From Pirellulaceae bacterium (GTDB lineage: Bacteria; Planctomycetota; Planctomycetia; Pirellulales; Pirellulaceae): a stretch of DNA of 64,000 bases. The notes under the pieces are model-generated. The model saw nothing but the letters and a program-made list of their open reading frames with translations. It was not told the DNA's origin and did no database searches. How positions within the stretch are numbered: position 1 is the first letter of the stretch; each line of letters opens with the position of its first letter. The stretch is from positions 1 through 64,000 of the forward strand of contig JADYZV010000099.1 in NCBI GenBank assembly GCA_020852965.1, written 5' to 3'. Of the stretch, positions 43,486 to 52,601 are shown piece after piece. The position numbers and the translations under genes were made by a program.

Positions 43486-45324
43486 TTAGAAGTTATACAA
43501 TGCTCCGATGTTCAAGCCGTGCAAGACGAGGCAACTGCTGGTGTCGTAGTTGACCACATCGTTGTAGTTGGCAAACGTCGAACGAACGTTGTCAGGCGAT
43601 GTCGCTACACCCTGAACAATCACGGCCCGGTAGCCGGCCGTTGCGGTCCAATTGGGTGACAGGCGAAATCCCAAGCCGGTGCCGATCTCGCTCAAGAAGG
43701 CAACATTGTTCTTCGATACGTCGAAGTCGTAATCGCCTCCGTTGCCTGGATTGGCAGGCGTCCGTGTATCGTTCAAGACAGCGTTTTGAGCATCGGTTCC
43801 CAATCTCGTTAGCAAGCGGGAGTGGTTGTTGTAAATACCAACTTTACCCATGCCATACAAGTTGACGCGCCGTCCCAGGCAGTAGTTAGCTTGGCTGCCC
43901 ATCTGGAAACCAAACAAGTCGTTGGTCGTGTTGGCGTTGTAATATAAGTCGTCAGCCGCTCGAGTGACCATGGTATCGTTTAGACTTGCCGCATAGAGCA
44001 AATTGTCCGAGAAGTGGAAGTAGCGGAAGCCACCCAGCCACATCAAGTTCAAACGGCTGCCACAAGTCGGACCTGTTAGGCAACATGGCCCAGTGGCGTA
44101 ACGGCTCGCACCGCCCCCGCAGGAACCGCAGCCAGCGCCACCACATGATCCACACGCCCCACCAGTGCCGGAGAACATTGACCCGGCGGGCGACATGTTG
44201 AAGCTGCGGGCTGCACCACCCATTGCAAAGCCGAGTAGGTTGACTTCCGCGCTGTGATAGGTGCTCGATCGAAGCAACTTATGTGCACGGGCGTTATTGT
44301 ACCAGTCTGCAACGTTGTACGGCGTTCCCGGCATGGCTGGCGTGTTGGGCATTGCCGGTGGGCCGGAGGAACCTATAATTGCCGGCGTATCGGGCATTTG
44401 CATGTAGGTAAATGGGATCCGTGTCCGGAGATCGCCCGGCATTCCCGTTGCCAGCTTGCACTGCTCGGTAGGGTACAGGCCCCAGTAGGTGGCCTGTATG
44501 GCATTCTTGCCACAGTTGAAATAGCGACCGACGCTGCCCTGAAAACCACCTGCGACCGGCATACGAGCACTCTGTGTGGTGATCAAGTCGGCGTTGTAGT
44601 CGGTTCCACTTAGGCTGAGTGGTACATCGTGACTGTCAATGCGCTGGAATATCAGAGCGCTTGCCCCAAAGAACCAGGGCTTGGCACCATATGGCAATCC
44701 GCCTAAATTCGCGGCTCCCAAGCCTCCACCGATTGGCGTTCCAAAGAACTGGCTGTTGCCTGCATACGCATTGCCTCCGAAATAACTGGGACCGACGGCG
44801 TTGCCAGCCGGTGCTTGACCGTAGCTGCTGGCGCTTGGGGCCACCATCTGTTGGTAGCCACTACCGATCGGAGTTTGGTGTGGCGATTGGCAGCTCATGC
44901 AACCTGGGGCCGCCATGGAAACTTGTGGCCCCATGTTCTGCGAGGGTGGTTGGGCCATCGGAGCAGGCGCAGGGACCGGTTCCGTCGCTGCTTGCCCGTA
45001 GACCGCATCCGAGGGGACTTGAGCGGCGACCATCTGAAATGGCGTCGCTTGTTGTTGATATTGCTGCGGAGCTTGGTACTGTTGCGCAGCTTGATATTGC
45101 TGCGGAACTTGGTATTGCTGCGGAACTTGATATTGCTGCGGAACTTGATATTGCTGCGGAACTTGGGGCAAGTTCTGAAGCATGCTTCCCACCTGCGGTT
45201 GCTGCTGCACCGGATAGGAACTAGGTCCAAAGTTGTTGTAAGCGTTTGGATATTGTCCGAACGCAGTAGTCGATCCTATCCAACCCAAGCTCAATGCCAG
45301 GGCTGCGAGCCATGATTTTCTCAC
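43486..45324 (-). CDS. BBP7-like outer-membrane beta-barrel protein with PQQYQ repeats
   Basis: A 612-residue predicted outer-membrane protein. The start is GTG 45324, with a perfect AAGGAGGT six bases upstream; the longer frame starts with TTG. Residues 1-24 are a signal peptide (SWLAALALSLGWIGSTTAFGQ). A Gln/Tyr-rich zone follows with at least six PQQYQ copies, then a Pro-rich linker and the barrel part: WFFGASALIFQRIDSHDVPL, VGRYFNCGKNAIQATYWGLYP, LWLGGFRYFHFSDNLLY-like strands and a Cys/Gly cluster (GGACGSCGGAGCGSCGGG). The overall pattern fits the planctomycete BBP7 (beta barrel porin 7) family. Confidence 0.85.
   Translation of the reverse strand: MRKSWLAALALSLGWIGSTTAFGQYPNAYNNFGPSSYPVQQQPQVGSMLQNLPQVPQQYQVPQQYQVPQQYQVPQQYQAAQQYQAPQQYQQQATPFQMVAAQVPSDAVYGQAATEPVPAPAPMAQPPSQNMGPQVSMAAPGCMSCQSPHQTPIGSGYQQMVAPSASSYGQAPAGNAVGPSYFGGNAYAGNSQFFGTPIGGGLGAANLGGLPYGAKPWFFGASALIFQRIDSHDVPLSLSGTDYNADLITTQSARMPVAGGFQGSVGRYFNCGKNAIQATYWGLYPTEQCKLATGMPGDLRTRIPFTYMQMPDTPAIIGSSGPPAMPNTPAMPGTPYNVADWYNNARAHKLLRSSTYHSAEVNLLGFAMGGAARSFNMSPAGSMFSGTGGACGSCGGAGCGSCGGGASRYATGPCCLTGPTCGSRLNLMWLGGFRYFHFSDNLLYAASLNDTMVTRAADDLYYNANTTNDLFGFQMGSQANYCLGRRVNLYGMGKVGIYNNHSRLLTRLGTDAQNAVLNDTRTPANPGNGGDYDFDVSKNNVAFLSEIGTGLGFRLSPNWTATAGYRAVIVQGVATSPDNVRSTFANYNDVVNYDTSSCLVLHGLNIGALYNF
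45049..45170. repeat. 18-base repeats encoding PQQYQ
   Basis: Tandem units of the type GGAACTTGATATTGCTGC encode the Gln/Tyr-rich part of the BBP7-like protein. Copies are nearly identical at DNA level, so the tract is likely to vary in length. Confidence 0.8.
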
Positions 45325-45682
45325 TGCAAACCTCCTTGCGAAATTCGTCAATCCCTTGACTTGGGCTATTCCATGCCCGAAAAGCAGTTGTTAGCTTCCC
45401 AAGTCATCGAGACATCGTGTCTCGAGCGTAGGTAAAGGGTGGTTGGAAGAGACTTGGTTGCTAGCACTAGCTCCCACTGGGTAGTCGACTTCCTCCCGCC
45501 TAACGCATCGGCACTTAGCGAGTCAGCCGAACAGGCATAGGGGCGTTCCAAACTTGCTTTTTGAAAACGGCCATGGGAGAAAAAGCACTTTTACATCAAG
45601 TTGCCCAACAGGCAAAAATCCCTGCGTATTCCCAATCTGGACATTCGTTAAAGTTTGGCAAATTTTGGACCGCAACTCGTAG

Positions 45683-45702
45683 CTACCGTCGCCAGACGGT
45701 AG
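45683..45702. repeat. GCCA-loop hairpin repeat, family C
   Basis: CTACCGTC-GCCA-GACGGTAG, a perfect 8-base stem with GCCA loop. The copy at 63412-63431 has a different stem but the same loop (CTGCGGTC-GCCA-GACCGCAG), and 32920-32935 has it in reverse orientation. Confidence 0.8.
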
Positions 45703-45805
45703 TCTTCAAGCTTCGATTCTCTCGGCCGCACGCCGGCTTGCCCGGCATGAGCCAAAGTTTTTGAAGCAAGAAACGGTTCTGCGAGCGCAAAAAAACGTCC
45801 CGCCG

Positions 45806-45835
45806 CCCCGCTCGACGCCTATGGGTCGAGCGGGG
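45806..45835 (-). terminator. Strong GC hairpin, possible terminator
   Basis: CCCCGCTCGAC at 45806-45816 pairs perfectly with 45825-45835 around an 8-base loop. On the minus strand a seven-T run follows ten bases after the stem, which is more distant than ideal. It lies about 175 bases after the DUF1573 stop. Confidence 0.5.
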
Positions 45836-45913
45836 GGGAGAGAGAACGCACGGGCTGATTACCAACAAAACTGATTCACCAGCGAGCAAGCTCGCTGGGT
45901 TCTAAGCACCTGA

Positions 45914-45963
45914 GGTCTAAAAACGAAAGCAGGGGCGATATCCATTGGCGGACATGCCCCTGT
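45914..45963 (-). terminator. Rho-independent terminator of the DUF1573 gene
   Basis: On the minus strand GCCCCTG...CAGGGGC (45956-45962 with 45930-45936) is followed by CTTTCGTTTTTAGA. It lies about 50 bases after the stop codon of the DUF1573 gene. Confidence 0.65.
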
Positions 45964-46009
45964 GTGTTGCTTTGCGCTAAGCAATCGAAGCCCCTACGGC
46001 GTCGAGTCG

Positions 46010-47077
46010 CTAATCCGCCTTGACCACGCTCGTGGCAGCGTTCTTGGTCAACTGGCTGAATTGGAGCGGAATGCGTATAGGCTCATCAACCAAGTCGGTT
46101 TTGAGCAGAATCTCGCCGACGATTACCCCATCAGAAGCCTGCGGATCTGGGATGATCACCAAATTCAGCAGGTGAGCCGGCTTGGCCGATTCGCTCGTCT
46201 CCACGCGGATTTCCGCTTGTTCGGAGGTAATAGCGATGATTCGAAACGGGCTGCGAGCCTTAACGACTAAGCGCTGCGGGATCGGCTCGCCAGTCGAGAC
46301 GGTTCCCAACGCTAGAGCGTGAGGACTGACCTGGACCGGTGGCTGGACGCTGGCAATAAATCGAATGGGAACCGTAGTCAAGTTGCGGTCGTTGGTCTTT
46401 AGCAACAACTGGTTCTGTAGAATGCCCAACGGAGCATCAGCCGAAAGGCTTGCGGATATTTTGTAGCTAACCCGCCCCCCGGCCCGCGAGATTTCTTCAA
46501 ATTGGACATCCACGAATTCGCTTGGACTTTCGGCCCCCAGCAAAGACCAGTCGTTGCGACCGGCGTAATCGAGCGTTACGTCAATAGCCTTCGGCTCACC
46601 GACGGGAACTTCGCCAAAATTGGCTTCGCCTGGATTGAGCACAACGTCGCTACGGATGTAGCCTTTGACGTTGAGTTGCAACTCGGTGAATACTGGTTTG
46701 TCGATCGTGACCGTCAGGGTAGCGGCTTTCTTACCGGTAAAGGTGCCGGTATTGAAGCGAGCTAAGATCGAACCGGTTTCCCCTGGCTTGATCCACTCGG
46801 TCTCCACGATCGGCGTCGTGCAACCACAACTCGCTCGGATAGAGCTTATGTGCATATCGCTACTGTGGTTATTTTTAACGTAAAAGCGGTGCTCGGTATT
46901 GGCAGCTCGGGCGACAGTACCAAAGTCATGCATGCGCGCCTCGGGCGCGATCTGTTGTGCTTCAACGGGGCCATGCCACATAGAAACTGCGGCGACAAAA
47001 GCCGCAAAGCATAAGGACGTTGCTTTTTGGGCCCCGCTGCACAATGGGCCTGTGCATAAGAAAACGAAAGGACGCAT
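46010..47077 (-). CDS. DUF1573 domain exported protein
   Basis: A 355-residue protein with a signal peptide (TSLCFAAFVAAVSMWHGPVEAQ) and a DUF1573 domain. The diagnostic part is HDFGTVARAANTEHRFYVKN followed by IRASCGCTTPIVE and IKPGETGSILARFNTGTFTG. It is a beta-sandwich of the Ig-like kind; two or three such units may be present, since HALALGTVSTGEP recurs near the C-terminus. Function in general unknown. ATG 47077 is chosen for the GGAGG upstream and the signal peptide. It lies between two other envelope genes on the same strand. Confidence 0.88.
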   Translation of the reverse strand: MRPFVFLCTGPLCSGAQKATSLCFAAFVAAVSMWHGPVEAQQIAPEARMHDFGTVARAANTEHRFYVKNNHSSDMHISSIRASCGCTTPIVETEWIKPGETGSILARFNTGTFTGKKAATLTVTIDKPVFTELQLNVKGYIRSDVVLNPGEANFGEVPVGEPKAIDVTLDYAGRNDWSLLGAESPSEFVDVQFEEISRAGGRVSYKISASLSADAPLGILQNQLLLKTNDRNLTTVPIRFIASVQPPVQVSPHALALGTVSTGEPIPQRLVVKARSPFRIIAITSEQAEIRVETSESAKPAHLLNLVIIPDPQASDGVIVGEILLKTDLVDEPIRIPLQFSQLTKNAATSVVKAD

Positions 47078-47560
47078 GGTGCCAAACCTCCAGGATTGAT
47101 TGGGAAGCTCATTGACCGTTGATGCAAAGAACGGCATCGGTGGGAAAGTTTGGAGCGGACCCTTTCCGACGCTCGATTTGCGGGCAAGAGCGCAATTTGA
47201 GTTGTTTTCTATTATCATAGAGAATCTGGCTAGAAAGCCAACTTCATTTTGAAAAAGACTCAAGCTGCCCCATTGCGGCCATGCGTTTTAAGCAATTTCC
47301 GTGCAAACAAAAAAAGCGGCCGGTTCAGCCTCCATGGCAAACCGACCGCCTTTTGCTTAACTCCACCAGATCATCATCCGGACGGTGGAAGGTCATATTT
47401 TACCGAACCGAAAAGTTCGCTAGTTTTTCTTGGGCAGTGCGACACTTGTGTCGGATCATCGCCGGTAAAGTTCTGTTTCCCAGTCCGAACCGGCACCGCT
47501 GAGTCGGGCCATTAGACCTGACTCAGCCGACGTGCCGTAGTCGAATTGGAGCCGGTTTGA
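47078..47560. other. Spacer upstream of the DUF1573 gene
   Basis: 483 gene-free bases between two minus-strand genes. It holds the terminator at 47307-47357 and a second hairpin just after the YTV gene (GCTGAGTC/GACTCAGC around 47498-47526, extended by GGCAC/GTGCC pairs) without a T-run. The rest should contain the DUF1573 promoter. Confidence 0.55.
47307..47357 (-). terminator. Rho-independent terminator (both strands)
   Basis: Imperfect stem AAAAGCGGCCGGTT / AACCGACCGCCTTTT (47311-47325 with 47339-47353), flanked by an A7 run on the left and T4 on the right. On the minus strand it gives a stem followed by TTTTTTTG, about 200 bases after the YTV gene stop. Confidence 0.65.
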
Positions 47561-49285
47561 CTAGCAACCGCATCCGCAATCAGCGGCCGCTACACATCCA
47601 CAACCAGTGCTGCAAGCGTTGCTGCCGAGACGCGATCCGATGTTTCGCAGACGGTTCAGCAGACCTGGGCGGCGAGCTGGTACGCAGCACGAGCCACAGG
47701 GGTCGACGCAGCAGCCACAGCTAACGGTTACAGGAACTTGCTCGCAAACCGTACGAGGAACACAAACGGTTACTTCGTAAGGAACGCAAACTGGAACTCG
47801 CTTGCAGACGGTGATCGTCTTTTGTTCGCATACTGGAACGCAAACGGTGTAAGGAACTTGGCGGCAAACGTTTTCGCAAACATAGCTGCACACGGTGTAG
47901 CACTGAGTCTTGCACTCAGGAACCATCGTGCAGGTAGTGTAGCAAACGTCTTTGGTGCATTGTTCGCAAACCCACTTGGTTACGCAGTACTTGACAGTGC
48001 GAGTACGGCACTCAGGAACCATCTTGCAAGTGGTGTAGTTTACCGTGCGGCTACGTGGCTCGCAGACCATTCTGCAAGTCGTGTAGTTCACAGTGCGCTG
48101 ACGGCACTCGGGTACCATTTTGCAAGTGGTGTAGTTGACGGTACGGCTACGTGGCTCGCAGACAGTGCGGCAAACGTTGTAGGTGACCGTGCGGCTACGG
48201 CACTCAGGTACCATGCGGCAAGTGGTGTAGTTGACGGTGCGGCTACGGCACTCAGGAACCATGCAGCAAACGGTGTAAGGAACCGTTTCCGTTACGCAGC
48301 TACGCTCGTAACGTGTGCAATTGATTTCTTTCGTTTCGCAGGTTGGAACCCACACCTTCTTGCACACGGTGCGCGGTGGGCACTGTATACACTCAGTGTG
48401 ACACGAACCTGGGCAGTAAACGCAACGGCACTGCGAAGCATCCCACACCCACGAACCTGGTGTGCGAACAACGCGACGCTGAATCGGACCAGCGACTTCT
48501 TCCGATACGGTATCCCAATGGCCACCGTTAACTTGCACTGTCTTTGTGTAGTTGACGGGCGTGGTAACGTAGCGAACGACTTCGCGAGTTCGTGTTTCAT
48601 GCTTAGGAACCATGACCGTGTAGTTGACTACGCGGCTATGGGACTCTTGCACTGGGGTCATAACTGTGTAGTTGATGACTTTTTCACAAGTTTCAACGAC
48701 CGGCTTGCGAACGGTGTAGTTGATAACCTTGCAGTGAGTCTCGTGTACAGGTGTCATGACCGTGTAGTTGATGACCTTGCTACAGGTCTCATAAACAGGC
48801 TTCTTGACCGTGTAGTTGATGACCTTGCAGTGAGTTTCGTACACAGGCTTGCAGACCGTGTAGTTGATCTCACGTGAGCAAACCTCAGTTACTGGACGGC
48901 GTACGTTGTAGGTAACCTGACGAGTTTGAGTCGAATATACCGGCCGATTGACCGTGTAAGTCCGAGTCTTGGTCTCGTAAACAGGCTTGCGCACAACAGA
49001 ATTTACCGTGCGATAACGTGTTTCACGCTGCATCCGAGTCACATTGACTACCTTGTCTTCGGTAACCGTTTGGTACTCAGTTCGCGTCCGCTGTTGGGTC
49101 TGCTGCTCGTATACTGTTCGACGAACCGTTTTCATCACAGTGTGCGTGGCCGGCCCAACGCCATCTGAGACGGCGCTTCCGCAACCATCATAACACGCCG
49201 CGCCGCAATAGGCGGCGTCGGCTTTACCAGACGTGAATGCTACTAGAGCAATCAACGCTGCTGGCAATAAAATCAACTTTCTCAT
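47561..49285 (-). CDS. YTV-repeat cell-wall protein
   Basis: A 574-residue Cys/Thr/Tyr/Val-rich secreted protein. ATG 49285 follows an AAGGAG and starts the signal peptide RKLILLPAALIALVAFTSGKADAA. After a Gln/Arg-rich segment come about ten 18-residue repeats with VINYTV or similar (for example CKVINYTVKKPVYETCSKV), then Cys-rich repeats such as CRMVPECRSRTVNYTT, and a Cys/Gly C-terminus (TGCGCVAAADCGCGC). The NYTV motif defines the YTV domain described for Rhodopirellula baltica, whose members are thought to form the proteinaceous cell wall, probably disulfide cross-linked. The long plus-strand frame opposite is only a shadow of the repeats. Confidence 0.9.
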   Translation of the reverse strand: MRKLILLPAALIALVAFTSGKADAAYCGAACYDGCGSAVSDGVGPATHTVMKTVRRTVYEQQTQQRTRTEYQTVTEDKVVNVTRMQRETRYRTVNSVVRKPVYETKTRTYTVNRPVYSTQTRQVTYNVRRPVTEVCSREINYTVCKPVYETHCKVINYTVKKPVYETCSKVINYTVMTPVHETHCKVINYTVRKPVVETCEKVINYTVMTPVQESHSRVVNYTVMVPKHETRTREVVRYVTTPVNYTKTVQVNGGHWDTVSEEVAGPIQRRVVRTPGSWVWDASQCRCVYCPGSCHTECIQCPPRTVCKKVWVPTCETKEINCTRYERSCVTETVPYTVCCMVPECRSRTVNYTTCRMVPECRSRTVTYNVCRTVCEPRSRTVNYTTCKMVPECRQRTVNYTTCRMVCEPRSRTVNYTTCKMVPECRTRTVKYCVTKWVCEQCTKDVCYTTCTMVPECKTQCYTVCSYVCENVCRQVPYTVCVPVCEQKTITVCKRVPVCVPYEVTVCVPRTVCEQVPVTVSCGCCVDPCGSCCVPARRPGLLNRLRNIGSRLGSNACSTGCGCVAAADCGCGC

Positions 49286-49716
49286 CTCCCGTGCTCCTTG
49301 GAAAACTTGTGACGTTCTGCTTAACTGGATGGTGTCTGGTTTGGGCACCAGTTTGCCCGTGGTGTTGAACCGACTCGACCGCTCGCCCTGTTTCCAACTT
49401 CAGCCACTACAAATGAGCTACTACCATCTAACCGCCGATTGTTCCTCCCGAACGTTTGGCGATTAGCTAGGAGCTACGGACTGAAAAGTTTGCACAAAAC
49501 GCGCAGAGTCTGCTCTAAGCACTGACTTCATCGTCAATCACGCAATTGTTGAACAGGCAATTTGGGACGGATTGCGAAAGTGGGGTATTTACATCAAGTT
49601 GCAGTGTCGAGCGTAACGGGCTTGCCAAATCTAACGGCTGTATCGATTGCGCGCATGACTCGCAGGTAATTCTCGCCAACAACCTTTCGATACCGAATCG
49701 CTTATACTTCTTTTCT
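49286..49716. other. Spacer between divergent YTV and rex genes
   Basis: 431 bases carrying the promoters of both genes. I could not assign promoter boxes or a clear Rex operator. The rex frame is open to 49546 but shows no protein-like content before 49717. Confidence 0.5.
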
Positions 49717-50424
49717 ATGAACACTCCCAACACTCCCCCCGAACCACATCTCGCAACCGGCGACATACCTACCGTCCGCGCGGGTACGATTCCTCCGGCC
49801 ACGGCTAGCCGACTTGGGTTATACCTGCGCGAGCTGCAACACTTCTTGCGCGGAGGCACGGAGACGATCAAGAGCACCGCTCTGGGGCGGCGACTAGGGC
49901 TGAGTGATTCCCAGATCCGTCGCGACCTGGCCCTGTTTGGAGAATTCGGCAAACGTGGAGTTGGCTACAACGTCGCCGGACTTGTCGGCGCCCTGCGTAA
50001 AGCACTCGGGACCGACGGACAGTGGAATACCGTGCTGATTGGTCTCGGGAACCTCGGCAACGCCCTGGTGCGCTACCGAGGCTTCCAACAACAGGGCTTC
50101 GTGCTGCGAGCCATCTTCGAAGCCGAAGCAGCCAAATTCGGTGCCAACTTGACCGACACCCACATCAATGGAGTCCCAGTCTATGACGTCCAACGCCTGG
50201 AGGAACTGCTTCCCGGCCTCAATGTCCAAATGGCCATTTTGGCGGTCCCCACCACAGCAGCTCAGGGGCTGGTCAATCGCCTGGCCGACCTCGGTATCAG
50301 CGGTATCCTGAACTTTGCCCCTGTCAGTTTGTCTATTCCGGATAGCGTGCAATCGGTCGACGTCGACCTGGCCGTCGAGCTCCAACGGCTCGCCTTTGCC
50401 GTCGTCAACGCCGCACCACGTTAA
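49717..50424 (+). CDS. rex: Redox-sensing transcriptional repressor Rex
   Basis: A 235-residue Rex protein. The N-terminal winged helix has LGLYLRELQHFL and SDSQIRRDLALFGEFGKRGVGY, and the NAD(H)-binding Rossmann part has VLIGLGNLGNALVRY, FEAEAAKFG and the C-terminal swapped helix LQRLAFAVVNA. Rex represses fermentation and respiration genes when NADH is low and releases DNA when NADH rises. ATG 49717 gives a 25-residue non-conserved N-terminal tail before the DNA-binding domain. No target gene can be named from this window. Confidence 0.94.
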   Translation: MNTPNTPPEPHLATGDIPTVRAGTIPPATASRLGLYLRELQHFLRGGTETIKSTALGRRLGLSDSQIRRDLALFGEFGKRGVGYNVAGLVGALRKALGTDGQWNTVLIGLGNLGNALVRYRGFQQQGFVLRAIFEAEAAKFGANLTDTHINGVPVYDVQRLEELLPGLNVQMAILAVPTTAAQGLVNRLADLGISGILNFAPVSLSIPDSVQSVDVDLAVELQRLAFAVVNAAPR

Positions 50425-50429
50425 TGCGT

Positions 50430-50448
50430 CCCGACGCTCCGACGTCGG
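50430..50448. repeat. Family D repeat, single copy
   Basis: CCCGACGCTCCGACGTCGG, one base different from the 37203 copies, six bases after the rex stop. Confidence 0.75.
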
Positions 50449-50587
50449 ATTCCCATCCCCCCGCCCCCTCTTCAACCACTCCAAACCTTAAAACTTCCCT
50501 GCATCTTCCGAACCGCTGTTGTCAATTTGTAGGGATCAAGCTAAATTCTAGGCTACAAGAGCTAAGGTCTCTCAAGCGACCATAGTT

Positions 50588-50658
50588 TGCCCGGTGGTGT
50601 AATGGTAACACTAGTGATTTTGGTTCACTCATTCATGGTTCGAGTCCATGCCGGGTAG
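50588..50658 (+). tRNA. tRNA-Gln (anticodon TTG)
   Basis: A complete 71-base cloverleaf: acceptor stem TGCCCGG/CCGGGTA (one G-T pair), D arm GTGT-AATGGTA-ACAC, anticodon stem AGTGA/TCACT with loop TTTTGGT (anticodon TTG), T arm CATGG-TTCGAGT-CCATG, discriminator G. The CCA end is not encoded. The 5' U-A closing pair suits glutamine tRNA. Confidence 0.95.
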
Positions 50659-50720
50659 TTTTTCTCTGGTTGCGGTCTTTCTAAAGTAACAAGGCAACTG
50701 GACTTCTGAAGATTGCATCG

Positions 50721-51149
50721 ATGATGCGAAGTTCCATTTCGGACTTTCTTGCCGCCACCGCTTTCGTCGCGTTGATCGTGTGGACTGGTTCGCCTGCAAC
50801 TCAGCATGGCCTCGCCCGTTTTGTTGCCTCCCTCGTGCTTGTTGCATGCTATTCAGCATTGAGTCGACGGCCGAATTGGGATATCCGGGCTCCGGTAGCG
50901 TCCGTCCTCGCCTACTTTGCCATGAGCCTAATCTGCTGGTGGGCGGCAATTTGGATTGGTTACTTTAAGCACGTTCCATCGCAAAAACTGCAGCCCTTTT
51001 TTGAGGACGGGCTCGTCGTCGAGGGAGTGCTTTTTCCAATCGGATATTTCGTAGTTTATTCGCCAATAGTTGCCGCAGTCGGGGCCATTGCCTCTTCGAC
51101 TACACTCGCAATTGCAAGCAGGTTCTTTGGGGCACTTAACAGCAGGTAA
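50721..51149 (+). CDS. Integral membrane hypothetical protein
   Basis: A 142-residue protein with about four hydrophobic segments (FLAATAFVALIVW; FVASLVLVACYSAL; VLAYFAMSLICWWAAIWIGY; FVVYSPIVAAVGAIASSTTL). No family recognised and no catalytic motif visible. Two adjacent ATG codons at 50721 and 50724; no strong ribosome-binding site is seen. It lies 60 bases after the tRNA. Confidence 0.55.
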   Translation: MMRSSISDFLAATAFVALIVWTGSPATQHGLARFVASLVLVACYSALSRRPNWDIRAPVASVLAYFAMSLICWWAAIWIGYFKHVPSQKLQPFFEDGLVVEGVLFPIGYFVVYSPIVAAVGAIASSTTLAIASRFFGALNSR

Positions 51150-51474
51150 CTGTCCAATGCAACGAAAATCCGATTGGATGACGTTGAGTTTTTCGTCATA
51201 GGTAAACTCGATCATTCCACAAACCAAAAGGCGTCCGGTAGACCCAAGGACTTAGCAGACATTGGCCGCTGGCAACCCCTTGCGTTCGTAATGCCGCCTG
51301 CTGTTTCGCCTTCTTCGTTGGAATGCTTGGTCCGTTGACAGCGTTAGTCGCCGCGCCAGGAGAATGCGGCATGGTTCAATTCCGAGTCGCAATCGTCAGG
51401 AATACCGAAGTCGTCTACTCGACCGTCTTGCTCGACGCAATTCCTGCTCCAATAACCGGCGTTCTCGGCGATTA
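51150..51474. other. Spacer after the small membrane protein gene
   Basis: 325 bases containing no convincing gene; a plus-strand frame from 51323 runs into the opposite strand of tilS and is rejected. No hairpin with a T-run was noticed. Confidence 0.5.
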
Positions 51475-52590
51475 TCAATCAGTCTGGACGCCTCTTACCG
51501 TCCCTGGCGATAATTGGTTGACGGTTACCCACTGTCCCACTCGCCGCGCTATCAATCCGCCAGGCAAATTCGCGTACCCCTCGTCGAGTTGTCCATTCAG
51601 TAGCTCGCGCAGCTTCTCCCAATGCCCGCGCGACATGGCTTGCAGCGGCCAACCGCGCTCCTGCCATACGCGCACCAGCCCTGAATGCACCACAGGCCAA
51701 GGGCAGGGGAGCTTCTCCAGAGTTGGCAACCACAGCTCGTTTGAGACTCCGAGCCCCGTCAAACCAGAACTGGCTGCCATTTCGTCCTGCATTAATTTAA
51801 TTCTCCGCAGATAGTCCGCAGACAATTCGCGCAGTGCGTCCACCGACTCCTCGGCCAACTCCGAAAATGTTAACAATCGCTGGTCGAGTGAATCACCAAA
51901 ACGCGCGCGCAGCTCAGGCAACAGGGCTTGCCGCAAGTAGTTCCGCTGGTATTTCACGTCAGCATTGCTGCTATCTATGCGGAAGTCTTGCCCCAACTCC
52001 TCCAAGTACGCCTCGATCTGTTGCCGCCAACAGCCCAGCAACGGTCGGACTAGTACCAGCTCTGGTCCCAAGCTTCGCGTTAGCGACGGACCGGCTACTC
52101 CCGACAGCCCCGTTCCCCGAAAGAGATTGTGCAATATCGTTTCGACTCGATCATCGGCCGTGTGGGCCGTAAGCACGTAACGCGCACCGCATTGGTAGGC
52201 AGTTTGCGTAAGAAAGTTGTAACGCAGATTGCGCGCGTTTTCTTCGGTTCTTGAGCGGTTGGTGTCGGTTGTTGGGGAGTGCGTTTGCGCGGCCCGTGCC
52301 GTAACAGCGCGGTGCTCGTTACGGCCTACTTCCAGAGGGACATCCAGGCGCCGACACAGCTCGGCGACGAAGGCTTCGTCCGCGTCGCTCTCGGCACCGC
52401 GCCAGCCGTGATTGAAGTGAGCGGCTTGAATCTGACCTTCAATACGATTCGGCTGAGTTGCCGCTAGTCGAACCATGGCCTGTAGCAGCGCAACGCTATC
52501 GGCCCCACCACTCACAGCCACCAACACGCGCGTCCCGCGCCAGCGCTCTCTCGACCACTTGGCATCGATCTCGTCTTCAAGTGAATGCAT
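51475..52590 (-). CDS. tilS: tRNA(Ile)-lysidine synthetase TilS
   Basis: A 371-residue TilS, which converts C34 of the CAU-anticodon isoleucine tRNA to lysidine using ATP and lysine. The PP-loop is VLVAVSGGADSVALL near residue 22; conserved parts are AAHFNHGWRG, TAHTADDRVETILHNLFRG and RNYLRQALLPELR. The C-terminal domain is only partly conserved. ATG 52590 is preferred; a TTG at 52617 lies inside the upstream hydrolase gene and would add nine residues. The gene follows the hydrolase by 11 bases on the same strand. Confidence 0.9.
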   Translation of the reverse strand: MHSLEDEIDAKWSRERWRGTRVLVAVSGGADSVALLQAMVRLAATQPNRIEGQIQAAHFNHGWRGAESDADEAFVAELCRRLDVPLEVGRNEHRAVTARAAQTHSPTTDTNRSRTEENARNLRYNFLTQTAYQCGARYVLTAHTADDRVETILHNLFRGTGLSGVAGPSLTRSLGPELVLVRPLLGCWRQQIEAYLEELGQDFRIDSSNADVKYQRNYLRQALLPELRARFGDSLDQRLLTFSELAEESVDALRELSADYLRRIKLMQDEMAASSGLTGLGVSNELWLPTLEKLPCPWPVVHSGLVRVWQERGWPLQAMSRGHWEKLRELLNGQLDEGYANLPGGLIARRVGQWVTVNQLSPGTVRGVQTD

Positions 52591-52601
52591 GCTCGGGTGC
52601 T

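Larger units (their letters stand above)
45325..46009. other. Spacer with several hairpins
   Basis: A 685-base gene-free stretch between two minus-strand genes: promoter region of the BBP7-like gene at its right-hand end... the left part of this interval, and downstream structures of the DUF1573 gene towards 46009. Hairpins are at 45683-45702, 45806-45835, 45880-45899 (CCAGCGAG-CAAG-CTCGCTGG) and 45930-45962. No protein-like frame was found. Confidence 0.55.

Noticed and set aside
47738-48877. 379-codon open frame on the plus strand
   Set aside because: It lies exactly opposite the YTV-repeat gene; its repeated Asn/Ala/Val/Arg composition mirrors the repeats, and the minus frame has a signal peptide and ribosome-binding site.
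51323-51814. 163-codon plus-strand frame
   Set aside because: Most of it is antisense to tilS; only the first 50 codons lie in spacer.
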